Below, piece by piece: positions 1-14,500 of a DNA stretch of 64,000 nucleotides. The notes below the pieces were generated by a model. It was not told the origin of the DNA, did no database searches, and worked only from the letters and a program-made list of their open reading frames with translations. Within the stretch, counting starts at the first letter, position 1, and each line of letters opens with the position of its first letter. Made by a program: the position numbers and the translations under genes. The DNA is from Dirofilaria immitis (lineage: Eukaryota; Nematoda; Chromadorea; Rhabditida; Onchocercidae), in contig JAKNDB010000088.1 of assembly GCA_024305405.1 (NCBI GenBank), positions 682,001 through 746,000 of the forward strand, in the 5' to 3' direction.

Positions 1-1439
1 AATGAAAAGAATTTTAATAATTTGTTATTGAAATAAAATTTCCAACGAATCAAAAAAATGTAGAAAAAGAAAAAAGAAGAGGAAAGAGACAGAGAGTTTT
101 CGAAAGATACGGAAGTTTTACAAATAAATACAGAAATTTGTAAAATATGAAATTATATTCAGTAATTTTTCTTTACAAATATGATTGATATTTGAAAAAT
201 CTATTCCATTCCTATTATTTTCTTTCTCTGTCTATAGAAAAGGAAAAAAATTTCTTCAATGTATACAAAATTTGAGAAGAAATGCGTATTGATCATAAAA
301 AACTTGACATTGTAATCGTATCAGTGATAATCATATCAACGATTAACGATCAGTTATGCTTAGTCATATAATTCATGTAAAAATAATTCAAGCATAAATG
401 AAGTTCTGCATCTCCTAAGGCATTATTGTGATAAACGAAGAAATATGGCTGAAAGTTGCAAATATTTGGTAGAAAACAAACTATTTAACTGATTTATAAC
501 TAATTGATACACTCTCGAAAAAAAGGAATAAGTAACATAAGGATAAAAAAGAAAGCAATAATTCACATTCAATTCAAAATTTTTTCCATATAGGCCAAAA
601 AAATTTTCCCATCAGACTGTCAGAAAAGTTAAAAATATTAAAGCATGGAAGGATAGTAAAATCGCTAAAACATTAGAAATTAATTAAAGCATCAAATATT
701 CAAAGCTGCATTTCTTGGATATATTGCTTTTTTCATCGAAAATGTAATCCGAACATTAAAAGCTTCACATTAAAAGTGGGAAAAAGAAACTAGACAATTA
801 ATTTATCTATGAATAAGCCATTCAAAAAAATGTAGAAAAATCAATTCTGAACAAACAAACGATTGCTGGTTTAAAAAAAATAAAACTCTTGTCATGTTTC
901 ACATAAATGTTTAAGAGAAATAAACATCAGCTAAAACGAATTCATCCAATCAATTCATAAATTCTTCGTGAAATCACTCCTGATAGTTACTACTTCTATG
1001 ATATTAACTTTTCGCGACTATTAATAAATAGAATCAAAACGTCATCATAGACTGCAAACTTCTATTTTATAGGGAATTGTAAGCAATAAGTATTTATAAT
1101 ATCTTTGTTTACTTAATAATCAAACATTGATCATTCCGACAAAGTCTTCACAATAGAATCGTATTATTTCTCTTTAACAGCCATAAATTACGAATTGAAA
1201 GAAAGTCTAAAGTTTTGTTTTTTATTGCTGTTTATGTAGGACGATGATCTTTTTTTTATAGATGATTTAAACAAATCAAATAACAAAGGAAAAAGATTAA
1301 AGCTCACAAAATATCAGACTAATAAAGGAGATAATTATGACCGCTCTACCCAAGACCAAAGCAGAGCAAAAATGAACAAGTGAATCATAAATCCCGTTTT
1401 TAAAACAGAGAAAACGAAGAAAATAAAACAGAAACTAAC
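1..1439. other. Non-coding stretch, probably intron of the sorting nexin gene
   Basis: This AT-rich stretch lies downstream (on the minus strand) of the last sorting nexin exon I can recognise. That exon ends at a GTTAGT donor at 1439-1434. The family still needs the rest of its C-terminal BAR domain, and no part of it is visible here. I therefore read the stretch as intron, with the remaining exons beyond the left edge. No other gene is seen in it. Confidence 0.5.
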
Positions 1440-3900
1440 TTTTACGAAGTCGTGAAATCCTGTCACATTTTAATGAAGCTTCTTTCACGTGAGTATAGTA
1501 TTCAACCAAATAATTCCGCTCATGTTCAAAAAAATCATCAACATCTTTCTACAAAATCAGATTATGAAAAATTAATTATTGCTACATTCTTTTTTCCGTC
1601 TCTTTCTCATTTATATGGCAAGATCAAATGAGATTTCAGATAATTTCGAAATCCGATGTTCAACTCATGATATATTTAGTGGTACTTATCATACATTAAT
1701 TTTACTAACATGATGAATAATTATATAGTGTAAGGATTGAAACTCTATGTCATACATTTTGCCCTACCTGCCCTGATAATAATACTTCATCGGCAGATTG
1801 TGTTAATCGTTTCCAAAATGATCCAACAAGTTCTTTTGTATTTTTTGCGCGAACCGAAAGCTAAAAAAGAATATAATATGATAAACCAGTTTGAGAACAA
1901 AAGTTTTTAAAAAAAAGTTCTGCGATTTCTTATTCTTTAAGCGAAATTTATTATGAAAGAAATTCATCTCGTAACATTTATAGTAATTTCACCATTGTAT
2001 TTTTATGCTTATTTTACTTACTAAATATTATAATCATCATAATATCGATGCAAAATGAAACAAATCTTTTCCACTCACGTTAAGTAGCAACAAAATCCTC
2101 ATTAATTTCTCAATAAATGACGAAAAATCTTAAAATTGAGCATTTAAATGCTTTTAAATTCATTCAAGCTGGAAAAACTTTTTTCACGCAATAAAAAGTG
2201 AAATTTTTGAACAACACTTTACATCTTGCTCATATTCCAAAATATCCGGAAATTTGAATCATTTCTGAAAACTGGATGTGCCGCAAGGCGACACAGAAAT
2301 ACTTCATGCATGGCGACGGTTTTCTTGAATGTCGCAAGATATTCTCTGAAACATTAATAATTGTTTCAGAAAATTTCAAAAATAATAGTAATCAAAAATA
2401 AATCCAGGCAAAAGGAAAGAAAAAGAAAGTTCTGCGAACGAATAATGAACTTACTGTTCCAATTCTTGTTTCATTTTCAGGAATTCATCTTTAGTCATCG
2501 TTGATTCACTTTCACCCAATCTTTGAAGCTTTTCACGTGATGCATCAAAATCTGGTCGAGGTGGAGCTGGAGGAATCTACAAACAGCTTTTATAAGTTTA
2601 ACCAAGGAGATTACTAACAATCAAAAGAAATATAGTTTTCTCAAAATATTTAATAATGATATTTACCCACTGAATCAAATCTTTGCTAATCTATTACTAG
2701 CCTTATCTACAGTAAGATTTATATTTTCTTGTCTTTATTCATTTCATTTTTGAAAACATTTTATTTCTTCCTTCACATTAATAAATTTTCTGGATATTGC
2801 ACTTTCCAATTTTTCATTACAGTTTCGAATAATAATTTTTCCAATAACCTGAAACATACAATAAAGCCTGCATATGCTTCATTTTCCTCTAAACATGTAT
2901 GTAACCAAATGAATTCCTCATGTTCTCGAACAACGCTGACTTCACTTTTTGCAAAATCCGGAAGTGTCGTTCTTGTATGAACTGTATATTTCACCTAAAT
3001 TATCACTATCTACAAAAAATAAATTCGAATTGACACTATTTTGATAATGCTACTCCGATACACAAACAAAATGATTATTTTAAGTACAAACAATTGCAAA
3101 TTTCATCAAATAAATAAACAAAGCTAGGACGATGTATATCCATTACATTCTACGTTTCATATACAAAATTCTATAAATCATTTGAACATTTGCTGTATCA
3201 GTTATTATTAACTTCAAAAAGAACAAAAAAATAGAATGATAAACATAAAGAAAAATTACAAGCATTAAGTCTTACCTTATCTCTTTCAGAAAGAGCATCC
3301 GAAATATCGACAATAAGACTGTTATCTTTCGATATATCAATATTGACTTCTTCACCATGATGCTATAAAAGAGAAAATTCTTATCTAAACTTACTTATAT
3401 TACAACATTACATAACAAATTTATATGCAAAATTTCATAATTTATATAAATATTATCTAAAATTTAATAAATGACTTTGAATAAAATTTAAAAAAAAAAC
3501 AAACTAAAGACTATTTGATAAGTGCATAAATTTGCTGTATAAATTAAATAATCGAATAAGTAAAATAATTTTTACTTCAATAATTCAAAGTTTATAGCTT
3601 TTTTAGCTAAAAAAGCTACGAAAAAGTTTTCATAAATTTATTTGCTAATTCAATTAGTAAGTTTCAATCTCCAATACATTGAATAAATTAATTAAATAAG
3701 TATTTACGAAATTGAATAAATTTGATCAGTAGTTCATTGCAAAACTAAATTAAACTTACAGCTCTTTCGTCTAAAATATCACCATTTCCCATTGATGTTG
3801 ATGTTTCACTATTTCTTCCAATATCATCATCACTGCTTGTCAGATCTAACGGATTCGTTATCATTGTTGTTTCATCTCTTCCACTCACAACTTCAGCCAT
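1440..3900 (-). CDS. snx-6: SNX5/6/32-type sorting nexin (PX-BAR), 5' part of gene
   Basis: Seven exons can be read on minus: 3900-3760 (ATG at 3900, 47 codons, acidic and Ser/Thr-rich), 3362-3276, 2994-2860, 2576-2455, 2345-2223, 1860-1768 and 1548-1440. All have GT-AG borders and matching phases except at one point. Exons 2-4 carry the PX domain with the landmarks [15 protein letters not shown] and [18 protein letters not shown]; exon 5 has [18 protein letters not shown]. Exons 6-7 open the BAR region with [19 protein letters not shown] and [10 protein letters not shown]. These are signatures of the SNX5/SNX6 group, which pairs with SNX1/2 in endosome-to-Golgi retrograde sorting. The A run at 2239-2242 in exon 5 is one base short: the frame breaks between FRI and LEYEQD, and exons 4+5 total 245 rather than 246 bases. 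The C-terminus lies outside the window. Confidence 0.9.
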
Positions 3901-5644
3901 ATTATTTTAATTTTTTTTCGTCTCACCAGCTGCCTTCATTAATTAGAATTAACTTCAACAAAAATTAAATCTTAAATTTGTAAATTACATCAAATTTAGG
4001 ATCAAAATTCGAATTATTCCAATATAAATTCAACACAATTCCATTTCATTCAAATAATATATGCGAAAATGAAAAAAAAAACCAAAATTCATTAAAAACT
4101 TACAAAAAACAAAAATATAATTTCGTATAAATTAATCAATGAATGAATTTGTCGAAATAAAAGGAAAAAATTATATTAATTAGATAAATTAAATGTATAA
4201 ATATAAGAAAATAAAAATATATAAATTCAAATAAGAATAGAATTGAATTAAATAATTAATTACTTAAAATAATTCCATTACTATATCAAATGTCATTTTT
4301 TAAAAAATAAAATCTAAAATACAATAAATATTACTAAATCTCTATATTACTAATTACTAAAAACAATAACAGCAAATATTTGTTTAGCATATTAGCAAAA
4401 CATGCATTACATGTATATATTAATAATTCCCCAAAATTTTATCATACTCTGTTACCCTCTCTCTAAAAATATTACTATTTAGTTTCATTCTTATTTACTA
4501 TAAATATATGTTCAAGCATGATTATTACTTATTTTGCAAAACTTTTGAGTTCTTAATTTTCTCATATTCGTAAAAAAATTGTCATCGTTTTTTTTATTAT
4601 CATTCCTGATTCTCGAACTTCATTCTTTAAATTCGATCAAATTTTAAATTTTCTAAAAATAGCTGAAATAAAAAGAATTATACTGCAAATATGATATAAT
4701 ATTTGTGAATATTGATTACTGATAAGATAATTATAAATTTTTTTCTTCGTTTTCTTTCTTGAAATAATTTCATAAAATTCATGTGTAAGCAATCTTTTAA
4801 ATGCATAAATATATTTTTATCAATTACTCATAATAACATGTGTAATTTGATGGAATTTATTATCATTTAACGTAAATATATTTTATCAATCAGTCGATAA
4901 TAGCATACATAAAAACATCTAGCACGTAATATATAAGTTATACATGTCACTTATTTCACTTACATTATTTTTACCATGCAATGTAAACATTTAGTGATTC
5001 AAACTTCAACGTGACGTAGATGCGTGATAATTAATAATTCGCGAAGTATAATTTAGCTTTCATTTATCGAAAGTGAATAATATAATGGCATACTTACACG
5101 TCATACTTATCACGTGATTTAAAAACACTTGCTAACGTAAACTAAAAAAATCGCACAGTATTCGCTCAAATCAAAGAATAGATCGTAAGGCGCGATATGA
5201 CGATGTAAACGTCATTTACTTATATCACAATGACTTGGTTTGAATAATAATATTCAAACCCTCCCTTAAATTTCAAATAAATTTGATCAGTATCAATTTG
5301 GAGGGAAACGCTACGTGAATGACGTGAGAAGAAAGGAGTAGCAAAAAAGCTTATAAGTAATATTTTCATATATTTTCTTAAATTTCACATTTTATAATTT
5401 TTCATTCCTCATGTTTTGCATCTGATTGCTTTTTATTTATAAATTCTTTTTTTATTCCTTGCATTTTCTATTTTTCCATTTTTTTTCACGCATTTCACGT
5501 CCATATTTCACTTCCAAAAGATTTTTTTCTTATTGCTTTGTGATAAAAACATATTTGATTTGGTTTTAAAATTTTTGAAGATTTCACGTTGGACTTACCG
5601 GTGTTTTTTTAATTTTTAGATACATTATTCTAAAAATACTGAAA
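3901..5644. promoter_or_regulatory. Divergent intergenic region between sorting nexin and Bora
   Basis: The two start codons (3900 minus, 5645 plus) face away from each other, so both promoters and any 5' UTR exons should lie here. The half nearest Bora is less AT-rich and contains a CACGTG E-box at about 5111-5116, several ACGTCA/TGACGT-type half sites between about 5009 and 5220, and a GC-richer block around 5280-5340. No open frame of note is present. The regulatory reading is inference. Confidence 0.4.
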
Positions 5645-8600
5645 ATGAATGCAATGGCAATGAATGTAACAGGTAATTCGGATCCGGATTTGTACAGTAA
5701 GCCTAAATTTAATAGTACAATATTGGGACCAGATGAACGACCTCATATAGCAGAAGGAGCGGAAAAATTGAACAGCATGGTAATTGCTATTGATATTTTT
5801 CTCTCTTTTTCTGTATATTTTTGAAATTTTTTTTGAGATTTTACCGGAAAATGCAAAAATTATTTGCAAATCGCATGTTTTATTAATCTTTTTTCTCAAC
5901 ACATAAATATTTTGGTTTAGTTTCTGTAATTTAAATTTTTACTAATATTTGTTTTCTGTGCGAACATTTCATGGTCATTTTTTGCATATAAAATATTAAG
6001 GATTAAAATTTGATTTATAGCTTTGGAATTATCTCCGATTCCGAAAGATCGATTGCAGTTGATGAATTCTAATAGCAGTACATTCTCAGGGCAACATTTT
6101 CATAATTCCGGAGAATACTCGGAATTGCAAGATTCTAATGCAAAGGTTTTTTAATTTAAAATTTTTCTTCTGAAATTATTGACTGGCGATAATAAATCTG
6201 AAGATCATATGATAAATGCTTATTTTGACTGCATTTATGGCATAGAAAAGCGATGGCTGAAAATAAAATAAATTATTTTGCTTAAATTTAACATCTAATG
6301 ATCATCTGAAGATAAACAAAAATAAAATGTCCTCATATTTGAAAACAAATATTTGTACCTGAAATTCTGCTATTATTTATGGAGTCTTATTTATCCAGCT
6401 GATAGATCCAAATGAAAAGTTAAGGAATTTAAATAATTAAATTATGATTGTATAGGTGACTTTGTTCAAGACGATTATTTAATGATGAAATGGTTTTCAG
6501 ATCAGAAAAATAAGGTTTGGAGAGGAGACATTATCATCATTTATAGGATGCGGTTCCAATATTGATGCTGATAAAGAAAATGTGGAAATTGAGATATTGG
6601 AGTCTAAAATTCTTTCTGAAAGATCAATTCTACCAAAGTTAGTTGGAATTCACGCAGTCAAATGAAGTGATAATTTCAAAAATTTGAACTTTGTCAGGAT
6701 TGTTAAGAATCTATTAAACTATACTGCATTAATTTGCTGTTTTCTGCATAGGAGCAATAGCACCGCACGTTCTCTTATAGCAAATCCATTCGACAGTGAT
6801 ATTGTGGGAAGTCTCTCTGCAACCACCTATAGTCCAAATCTTTTAATAACTCTAAGGTTATTTTTTTTAATTTCAATTTTAGATCTAACATACCTTTCAA
6901 GTTTTTCGGATTGTATATGGACATAAAAGTAAAAATCACTAAGTTTTTTCTTATTTTTCAGAAAGTCGGGGAATGCGAAACTCCAGAAAAATCATTTCGT
7001 TGGTCAATTGGACAAATAGCAGATTTTCGTCCCACATTTATTGACGAAACGGAGTCAATGTGTCGAACACCGTTAGTTATGATTCGTTCTGCTTTCTAAG
7101 AGCTTTATTTTTTCGATAAATAAATTTCAACGATCGTTTCTTTTTAGAGATCCGGCTGAAGAAATTCAAATTCATAATGCCATCGATAAATTTTGGGCAT
7201 CCCAAAAATATGTATTACCATCTCCACAGTTTGTACGTTTTTTCATTTCTCACAAATAAAAGTTTATTCTCCATCCTTAGCATTATTAAGTAATTTATGT
7301 GATATATAACGCAGCGTCAAATTTTCTCATTTGATTAAGCTGAGCTTTTTAAAGAAACTGGTAGATTGATTCAGCTGAAAATCTTGACAGTTAACTTTAT
7401 AGTGGAAAAAGTCGAAATATTTTTGGAAAAATATAATTGATATAGGACGTAAAACCAATATCTTATTATTTTTTACCACAGGGTTGACTATCTGCGATAG
7501 GCTTATATGTCTATCTAACAAGATCTTCATTTCAGATGAAAGAATCAATTAAACCAGAACAAATGGACAGCCCAAGCTTGATATTGAGGCGACGAGCTTT
7601 GGTATGTCAAATTTATCTTCTATCGTAAAACATGCATGCTGTAAATATTGCATTAATATTTTAGTATGACTATTTCATGCACAATAAATTTTTTCATCAT
7701 GTCGAAATATAAAATATAAAACTTTTACACTTATATTGGATTAATTTTGCTGTATCTGCTTTTTTGGTTGTTAAAGATTTCTATTAAATGTTAGAGTTTT
7801 TGCAGATGCAAGACTCTCCATTAGCGCTTTCAGTTCCAACTCGGGCCACTAAATCACAAAGATCTGTTGAAGTGCAAACAATGTTTACGTTTCCACCGAA
7901 CCTTGATTTAATAAGACTTCTAGGTTTGTTTATTATGTAAGAAATAATATTTTTAATTGTTAAGAAAAAATGTAAATAGCAGGAATGCTTTACTTCCCTA
8001 AAACTACTTATCATTTGGCATTATCTTTTGTGTCATAATCTATGTGTTTATTTTTTCTCAATATATGTATTTATTTATTTTTTTCTTATTTTTCTCATAT
8101 AATATATGAGAAATATCAGAAATGAAGTAGTGTAGTTAATACTAGTTTTATGTCAATAGCATTATTTTTTACATCATATCTAAAATTGTTTTGAATCGAA
8201 TTGATCTAATTTAGTATACAATGTCATTTCATTCAATGAATTTAATTTTATGTTTCATTTTAGGTAACTGCTTCCAGCATGAGGAAGGTGAAGTGGCGGT
8301 TTTTGAAGCGAACTTATCACTGAATACATTGCGCCGTAAGCTTTTCCTTGATGCATTGTCTGCTCAAACAAATATTACGAGTGAAGGTGACTATTCGGCA
8401 GCGATGGCTACTGATGATAGTTACAAAGAACATGAATTGTTTAATCATGAGTATCCTACATGGTACAACTCAGTAAGCTTGTTATATGTTATACATGTTT
8501 TGCATTTCAATAATTAATGTTACAACTTAGTATTCTTATTTTCATTCATTTCACATTAAATAAATTTCGGTAGTGCATAACTACCTTTACTTTTTTTCGT

Positions 8601-8762
8601 ATATTGGTGTTATTTCTCGACTTTTTATCCTCTTTTAAATCTTTTGTTGCAGAATGATGAAATTATATCAAAAGAAAAGTTTCATTTGATAGAGATTCAA
8701 ATGAAGAGGCTGAAATCAACAGTCGTTTGCTCTCTCCAGACATTTCACCAATAAAAGAATAG
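5645..8762 (+). CDS. spat-1: Bora / SPAT-1, Aurora A and Plk1 activator
   Basis: Ten exons: 5645-5779, 6021-6145, 6501-6637, 6752-6856, 6962-7071, 7148-7232, 7536-7601, 7806-7923, 8264-8472 and 8653-8762, giving about 400 residues. Diagnostic Bora blocks are ANPFDSD (exon 4), SFRWSIGQIADFRP (exon 5), the AIDKFW...VLPSPQ segment (exon 6), VEVQTMFTFPPNLDLIRLLG (exon 8) and NLSLNTLRRKLFLD (exon 9). The last exon ends in LLSPDISPIKE, resembling the family's S-P sites for Plk1/Cdk. Bora presents Plk1 to Aurora A at mitotic entry. Three single bases appear to be missing: one in exon 1 (A run 5763-5767 is the likely place), one in exon 5 (AAA 6978-6980) and one in exon 10 (AAAA 8670-8673). Each repair restores both splice phase and conserved sequence. 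The start is the first ATG of a cluster, so an ATG a few codons later is also possible. Confidence 0.9.
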
Positions 8763-11571
8763 CAGTTTTGTGGTTCTTATATTTAAATGAATTTAAAAAC
8801 ATGGATTTCTATAGATGGAAATAACGAAGCAAAGTACTACTTTTTTCCTGCCAGAGTTTAAGATTTGTCATTTTTCATGTCATATTTTTGGTAATCTGTT
8901 AACAAATATTAAGCGAATTACAAAATTTTATTTTCAAAAACTGGTTATTGCTGCTGTAATCTAATTTCGTGCCGGTGTCATACAAATTTTTTAATATGTG
9001 CGGTGACTATTGTTCACATCATTGATATTCTCTTATGAAATAAATATCCGAATAAATAGTATCCTTCGTACATTCCAAAAATTGCTGAAAGTTATTTTGT
9101 TTGCTTGCTAAAAAAGCAAAAGATGAGAACAAAAAATTTATATCCAAATGATTGTTTACCAAATAAATTTAGTACATATATACAACCTCAGCATAAATGG
9201 TATGAAATAGCATACCAAACATGAATTTGTTTGAAGAAAATTCAACATAAGATAACTATTGCACTTTTTGTAAACGAATCTCAACTATATTTTACCAGTA
9301 AAAAGTAAGAATAATTAATTTGCAAGATAATATTGTCGGTGAAAATCGAAAGATATAATTAGTTGGTAAATAAGAATATCAAAAGATTAAACGGAAAATG
9401 TTAGCAAAATCAAAGAATTTAATCAATGCATGAAAAATGTCTAAGGAACAACAAAGTTCAACGGTAAATGAGAGTCAAAGGATTTAAAAGGAGTGAAGTT
9501 TGATCGGGAGATCATTTTTGTTAAGTATCAGTAGTCAGCATTTATACCAGCATTCAGCATTTCAGAATTCAGTGAACGGTTTCGACAATTCAACAGCACA
9601 AATAACAGTTCAAAGAAGCAAAGATCAAGCGATAGTGAGAAGCAAAAGCGAGTAGCAGTGGTAAAATGGTAGATCGATTGACGGATAAAGATTGATTTAC
9701 AACATGTTCCTCCAAATAGCTGTTGTTGCTATCGTTTTCTTTTACTGTGCATTCTTCATTTAATCAATATCATTATTTAATCCATACCTTATTCAATTGA
9801 CACCATTGTGCAAGTGCAACATTATTTTGTAATATTTTATAACTTAATAAAGCCTATTGTTGAGTTAGTCGAATCACAGTACCGAGAATGATTAATCTCC
9901 AACCAATGATAAACAACGAGGAAAATCCTCACCTCCAAATCTAGAAAGAAATAAATAAAAATTTTTTCACAGCAATACTACATCAATCGTACTTTTGTCT
10001 GATGATAAAATAGTTATCAAAACTACAAGCTATGAAGGAAATGAAATAATACTCGTGGTAGAATAATATACCTTAATGTTGTTGTGGACAAAATTTAGGA
10101 CGCAACAATATATATAATATCATTCTAGTTGTTAAAGTAAAAATAATCTTAACGTTTATCAAATAGTTTGATAGGGATTTATTATTATTCGCATAAATTA
10201 CTGATACAGAACGAAATATCGAAGAAGAAAAATCTTATGCTTGCATATTAATTTTACGCAGATTAAATTAGCTAATCGCTATACCACCATAATTTCATTT
10301 GCAATGTTCAAAATTAAGTGATGTAATAATGCTATAAAACTATGCTATAAATATTCAACTCTAAAAATTATTTATAAATCAGGATTCTACATGACAATCT
10401 AATGATAAAATTCAGACTTATAAGATATTAAATTTGTGCAAGATCAATTTTATACATTTAAAATTCATGATTACTGAAGAAAATACCTACATTTTGAAAT
10501 GGTAACAACAACTTCATATACCTTTCATTTACATAATATCTTGCAATGACTTTTCTAATTTGAAATAACCTTATTTTTTTGATATTACCCGTACCAACAT
10601 TCCTGACTATCAACTTAAAAATGGCTGGAGGAAATTCTAAATTAGACCAGTATAGTAAATAACTTTACTCTGAAATGATATATTCTTTGTCATTCTGATG
10701 ATACTCCGCACTACAATAATATAAAATTTCTTATCACAACATCATGGAACAATGAAATGCGATTATTACCGGAGAAATTTAAGATTTGAAAAAATTATTT
10801 TTCGAATTCCAGCATTCTCTACCCAAAAAAAGAACAAAAATGACGGGAACAAAATGCTTATTGCTGTTTCTTTTTAACTGTTGTTTTTTTGAATTACTTA
10901 ATAATGGAGATAAAATGAAAAACAAACTCTAAAAATCATAGCAGATTTTGAAATCATGAAAAGACTGAAATTTTAATCAGATGACAAAAAGCTACTGGCA
11001 CTTTAAAATGAAAATAAGAAAATTACGGAAAGATTGCAGAGATAAATAACCATAATACACCATTAAAAATTCCTTCCAAAATGGCATTTTTATTATTACT
11101 ACAAGTATTCTTAGAGAAGCTAACTATGATACAAATTCACCAACAAACTGATAACAGAAAAAATGCCAATGTTTTTCAACAAAACCCGCTTCCAAGAGAC
11201 TAGATATGTTAATTTAAACTACAGTTCCACTAAGATTAACTGGGTTTGGTGAATTCATTGTGTGCCGCTGAACCATTCCCTAAAATTAATTTTTCAGATT
11301 TATTAATTCACATTATTTAATATATTGCTGCTCTACACCGAAGGAACTTTTTCTATCAGTTAAGAAAACACTATCTTATTTTTCTCTTTCGAGCAAATAA
11401 TTTGTCTACTACATGCTGCAAGCTTTGTTTCAAAAAATCTGACATATATGATGTTAAATACGTAGTCTGCAAGATTAATATACAAAATTTTCGATTGCAA
11501 TGATTTTCAAAAATCTATCTCTAATATTAGTTTTTCTTCAAATATTTATAAAAAAAAGGAAAACTCTGCGA
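8763..11571. other. Gene-poor interval between Bora and WDR20-like gene
   Basis: The two genes converge here (plus strand ending at 8762, minus strand ending at 11572), so this holds both 3' UTRs. AATAAA-like signals follow Bora around 9040-9052. No credible open frame is visible. The 9460-9960 part has different composition and is listed separately. Confidence 0.5.
9460..9960 (+). mobile_element. Possible solo LTR or retroelement terminal fragment
   Basis: This block is less AT-rich than its flanks, lacks any open frame, and has an LTR-like order: an irregular GC-richer upstream half, then a run of AT with AATAAAG at about 9847-9853, then a short non-coding tail. I could not define TG...CA ends or a target-site duplication, and there is no adjacent pol sequence. 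It could equally be an ancient non-LTR tail or a non-coding RNA gene. Confidence 0.25.
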
Positions 11572-14500
11572 TCAAAAAAAACAAACTTTGCCCGGTCGAG
11601 CCCAAGTTAATATGAAACCTTCTTGACAAGCAGTTACCACGCAATCTTCACGAAATATTAATCCCGTTAATCGTTCATGAGCGATTTTCTTGCAAACCAA
11701 TGGTTCGATCACTGCTATTTCTTCCATTCGTGGGCATACCGGTGTTCCCAGGAATCTTGCAGAATTTTCTTTATCTTTTTCGTTCACTGTAGTAGATAGA
11801 TTATTTCTGTTCCACCTAAAAGAATGTTTCTAAAAACTTTTTGGCGTATTTTTTTCCATATACAAGTAGTTTCTATTTCATCTCATACAGCCTCTCATTG
11901 TATAAAGAGAAGATTACAACTCACCTGTCATGTGAACTACCGGTTAACTTTGCAGCAAAACTAAAACCGCGTTTGTGTTTTTTCTCTTTGGTATGTGATC
12001 GCTCTCTCATGTCAGCAGTAGCAGGTTTTGATGATTCCAAATTTGCACACATTACCACACTCTGTGTATTAAATGCATAAATATCACAAAGATATAATGC
12101 AAAAAAACATCTCGCTTTCCGTTTTTCTTTATCCAAAATTCAACAACAAAAAAACATTGTACAAGTGCAGACAAAAACCTGATCAGTTCCAATTGAAATA
12201 ATAGTTGATGTACGATGCTTTTGGCTAGGTACACTCTGTCTTAATATATTTTCTGTTAAATCCCATAAACATAGTTGCGTATCGTGACCCACCGAACCAA
12301 TTCTAATAGATGTAAATTAATAAACACATACAAAATGAAAATATGTAAGATTATTAAATGCAGATTAAAATGAAAATCAAAAAACGAAATATATACTGAA
12401 TCAATGTCATTATCGTACGTTTTATGGCATATTATCAACTACTAAGTAGTTTTTTGTTATATTTAGTTCTAACAAAACACTTGATGACAATAAATAATAT
12501 AAACTTTCTCAATAAACTTTAGTATCTGAGAACTAATCTCATATAATTTATTTCAAAATTTTTTTACAAATCAAAATCTTTTTTTTTCAAAGTCTAAATT
12601 CGAAATTTTCGTTATGAATAAACGCAAATACAACAATTATTAAACTAGTCATACTCCAATCACTAATCATTAGATTGGATATAATATGCCTCTGTAAATA
12701 AAATTCACCTGTAAGTAACACCCATATTGGTATAAGCACTACCGGTAACAGATAATAAGGAAACAGAATCTTTCCGTGCCCGTGTTAGTACATTTGACAG
12801 CATTCCACCTCGTATAGTAGGCATTGAATCAGCATCTGAAATATTTTAAATTTTATCTAATTATCGTTATCACAAACTAAAGAAACTTCAAATAAGCACA
12901 TTGTTATATTTGAAAATTAATCAGAACACAAATTATTCACTTGAAAATTAGTCTAACAAAACTATTTCTAAACCAAATCAAATGCAATAAACGCAAACAA
13001 CGCAAGAAACTTGTAAAAATTATAAATAATACTGTTGTGTATTGTATTATAATTACTTTTCAACTAATAGCATTTGGTATATATTTGTCTACTCATATTC
13101 TTCTATTTAAATTTTTGAGAAATATTTTTGGAGATAATACAGTAAACAGAAATAGCCAAAATTTTCTTGTAAAACATACTAGAATTTTTCAATGAAGATA
13201 ATGGAACAGAGGCTGAAGATGACTGCAGATCACCAAGAGATGACGGCCCATTGAACTGTACATTGTTGATAAATATGTGGTTAACTGACTGTGTAGCTGA
13301 ATCTGTTAAATAAACTTTTCTCTTTCTAGTGAAATTTTTTAAGAGAAATTGAAAACGTAATCAATCACCATTACCAACATTATATGATCTTCGGTGAATT
13401 TTCACTATAAGATAATATAGTAAAAGGTGGCGATATATAGGCCATATTGAAAGAAGCAACATATATTCATAGAACCTTCAAGGATGAGTTACATATATGA
13501 GACTTGCAAAATGGCTGAATTAGCAACATTTTATCCTATTTGTTAATTATTGAGAGGTTGAATGCAAATTTTTCAAAAGAGATCTATGCTAGGCCGCTTT
13601 TGATATTCATTGATAGCAAAAGATGTACGGCACATAATATTTGCATTAATTCAACCGATACCATGTCGTGATGCAAACGATTAGTTTGAATACGAACTCT
13701 CAATCTTTTCCCACCAAATTAAGCAGTTTTGTAAAGAAATAAACAAACTTTTAAACAACAGATCGCTGCTATTTAAACTTGATTGTTGTAAATCTTCGTC
13801 AGAACCGAGATCGGCTGGAATACCTAAACGACCGACAGTATCCGCCGTACATGATGTATAAGGATCGAAAGCTACCTAAAATCATGTATTTAATGAGAAA
13901 ATATCAGCCAAAATGCGGCACAACTCATTTATAACAACGTACTTCAAGTCAAACGTATATTAAAAACAATTTTATCAATAAAATCCAAGAATTTTTGGCT
14001 GGAATTATTATGTATTTCAAGCAAAAAAGCATTATATCATATTTCTAAATGTTTAAAAGAAAGACTCTATAAACAAAATTAAAGGTTTTTTTGGAACCAT
14101 CAATTTAAATTACAACTGTTTAGACTAAATGGAGAAAATAAGAAACTTACTTTAGAAATCCAACTTCTATGACCTTGTCCTCGACAAACGACTCGCTTCT
14201 CTATAACTGAATAAACAGTTATTAGATCATCTTCACCACCAGTAACAATATATCGTGCGTCAGGACTCCATGCTAGACAAAGTAATCCACCGAAATAGGA
14301 TTTCATATAAGCCAACAATTCCATTGCATGATAATTAAAAATTCGTAAGAAACCATCCTAAAAATAATGAATAATGAAACTAAACAAATAATTATTATTT
14401 CAATTATTAACCAAATTCACATAACCATGTTATAATCAATAATCAATCATACACCCGTGAATGAGATCGAGACTCTCAAGACCACTACTACATCTGGATC

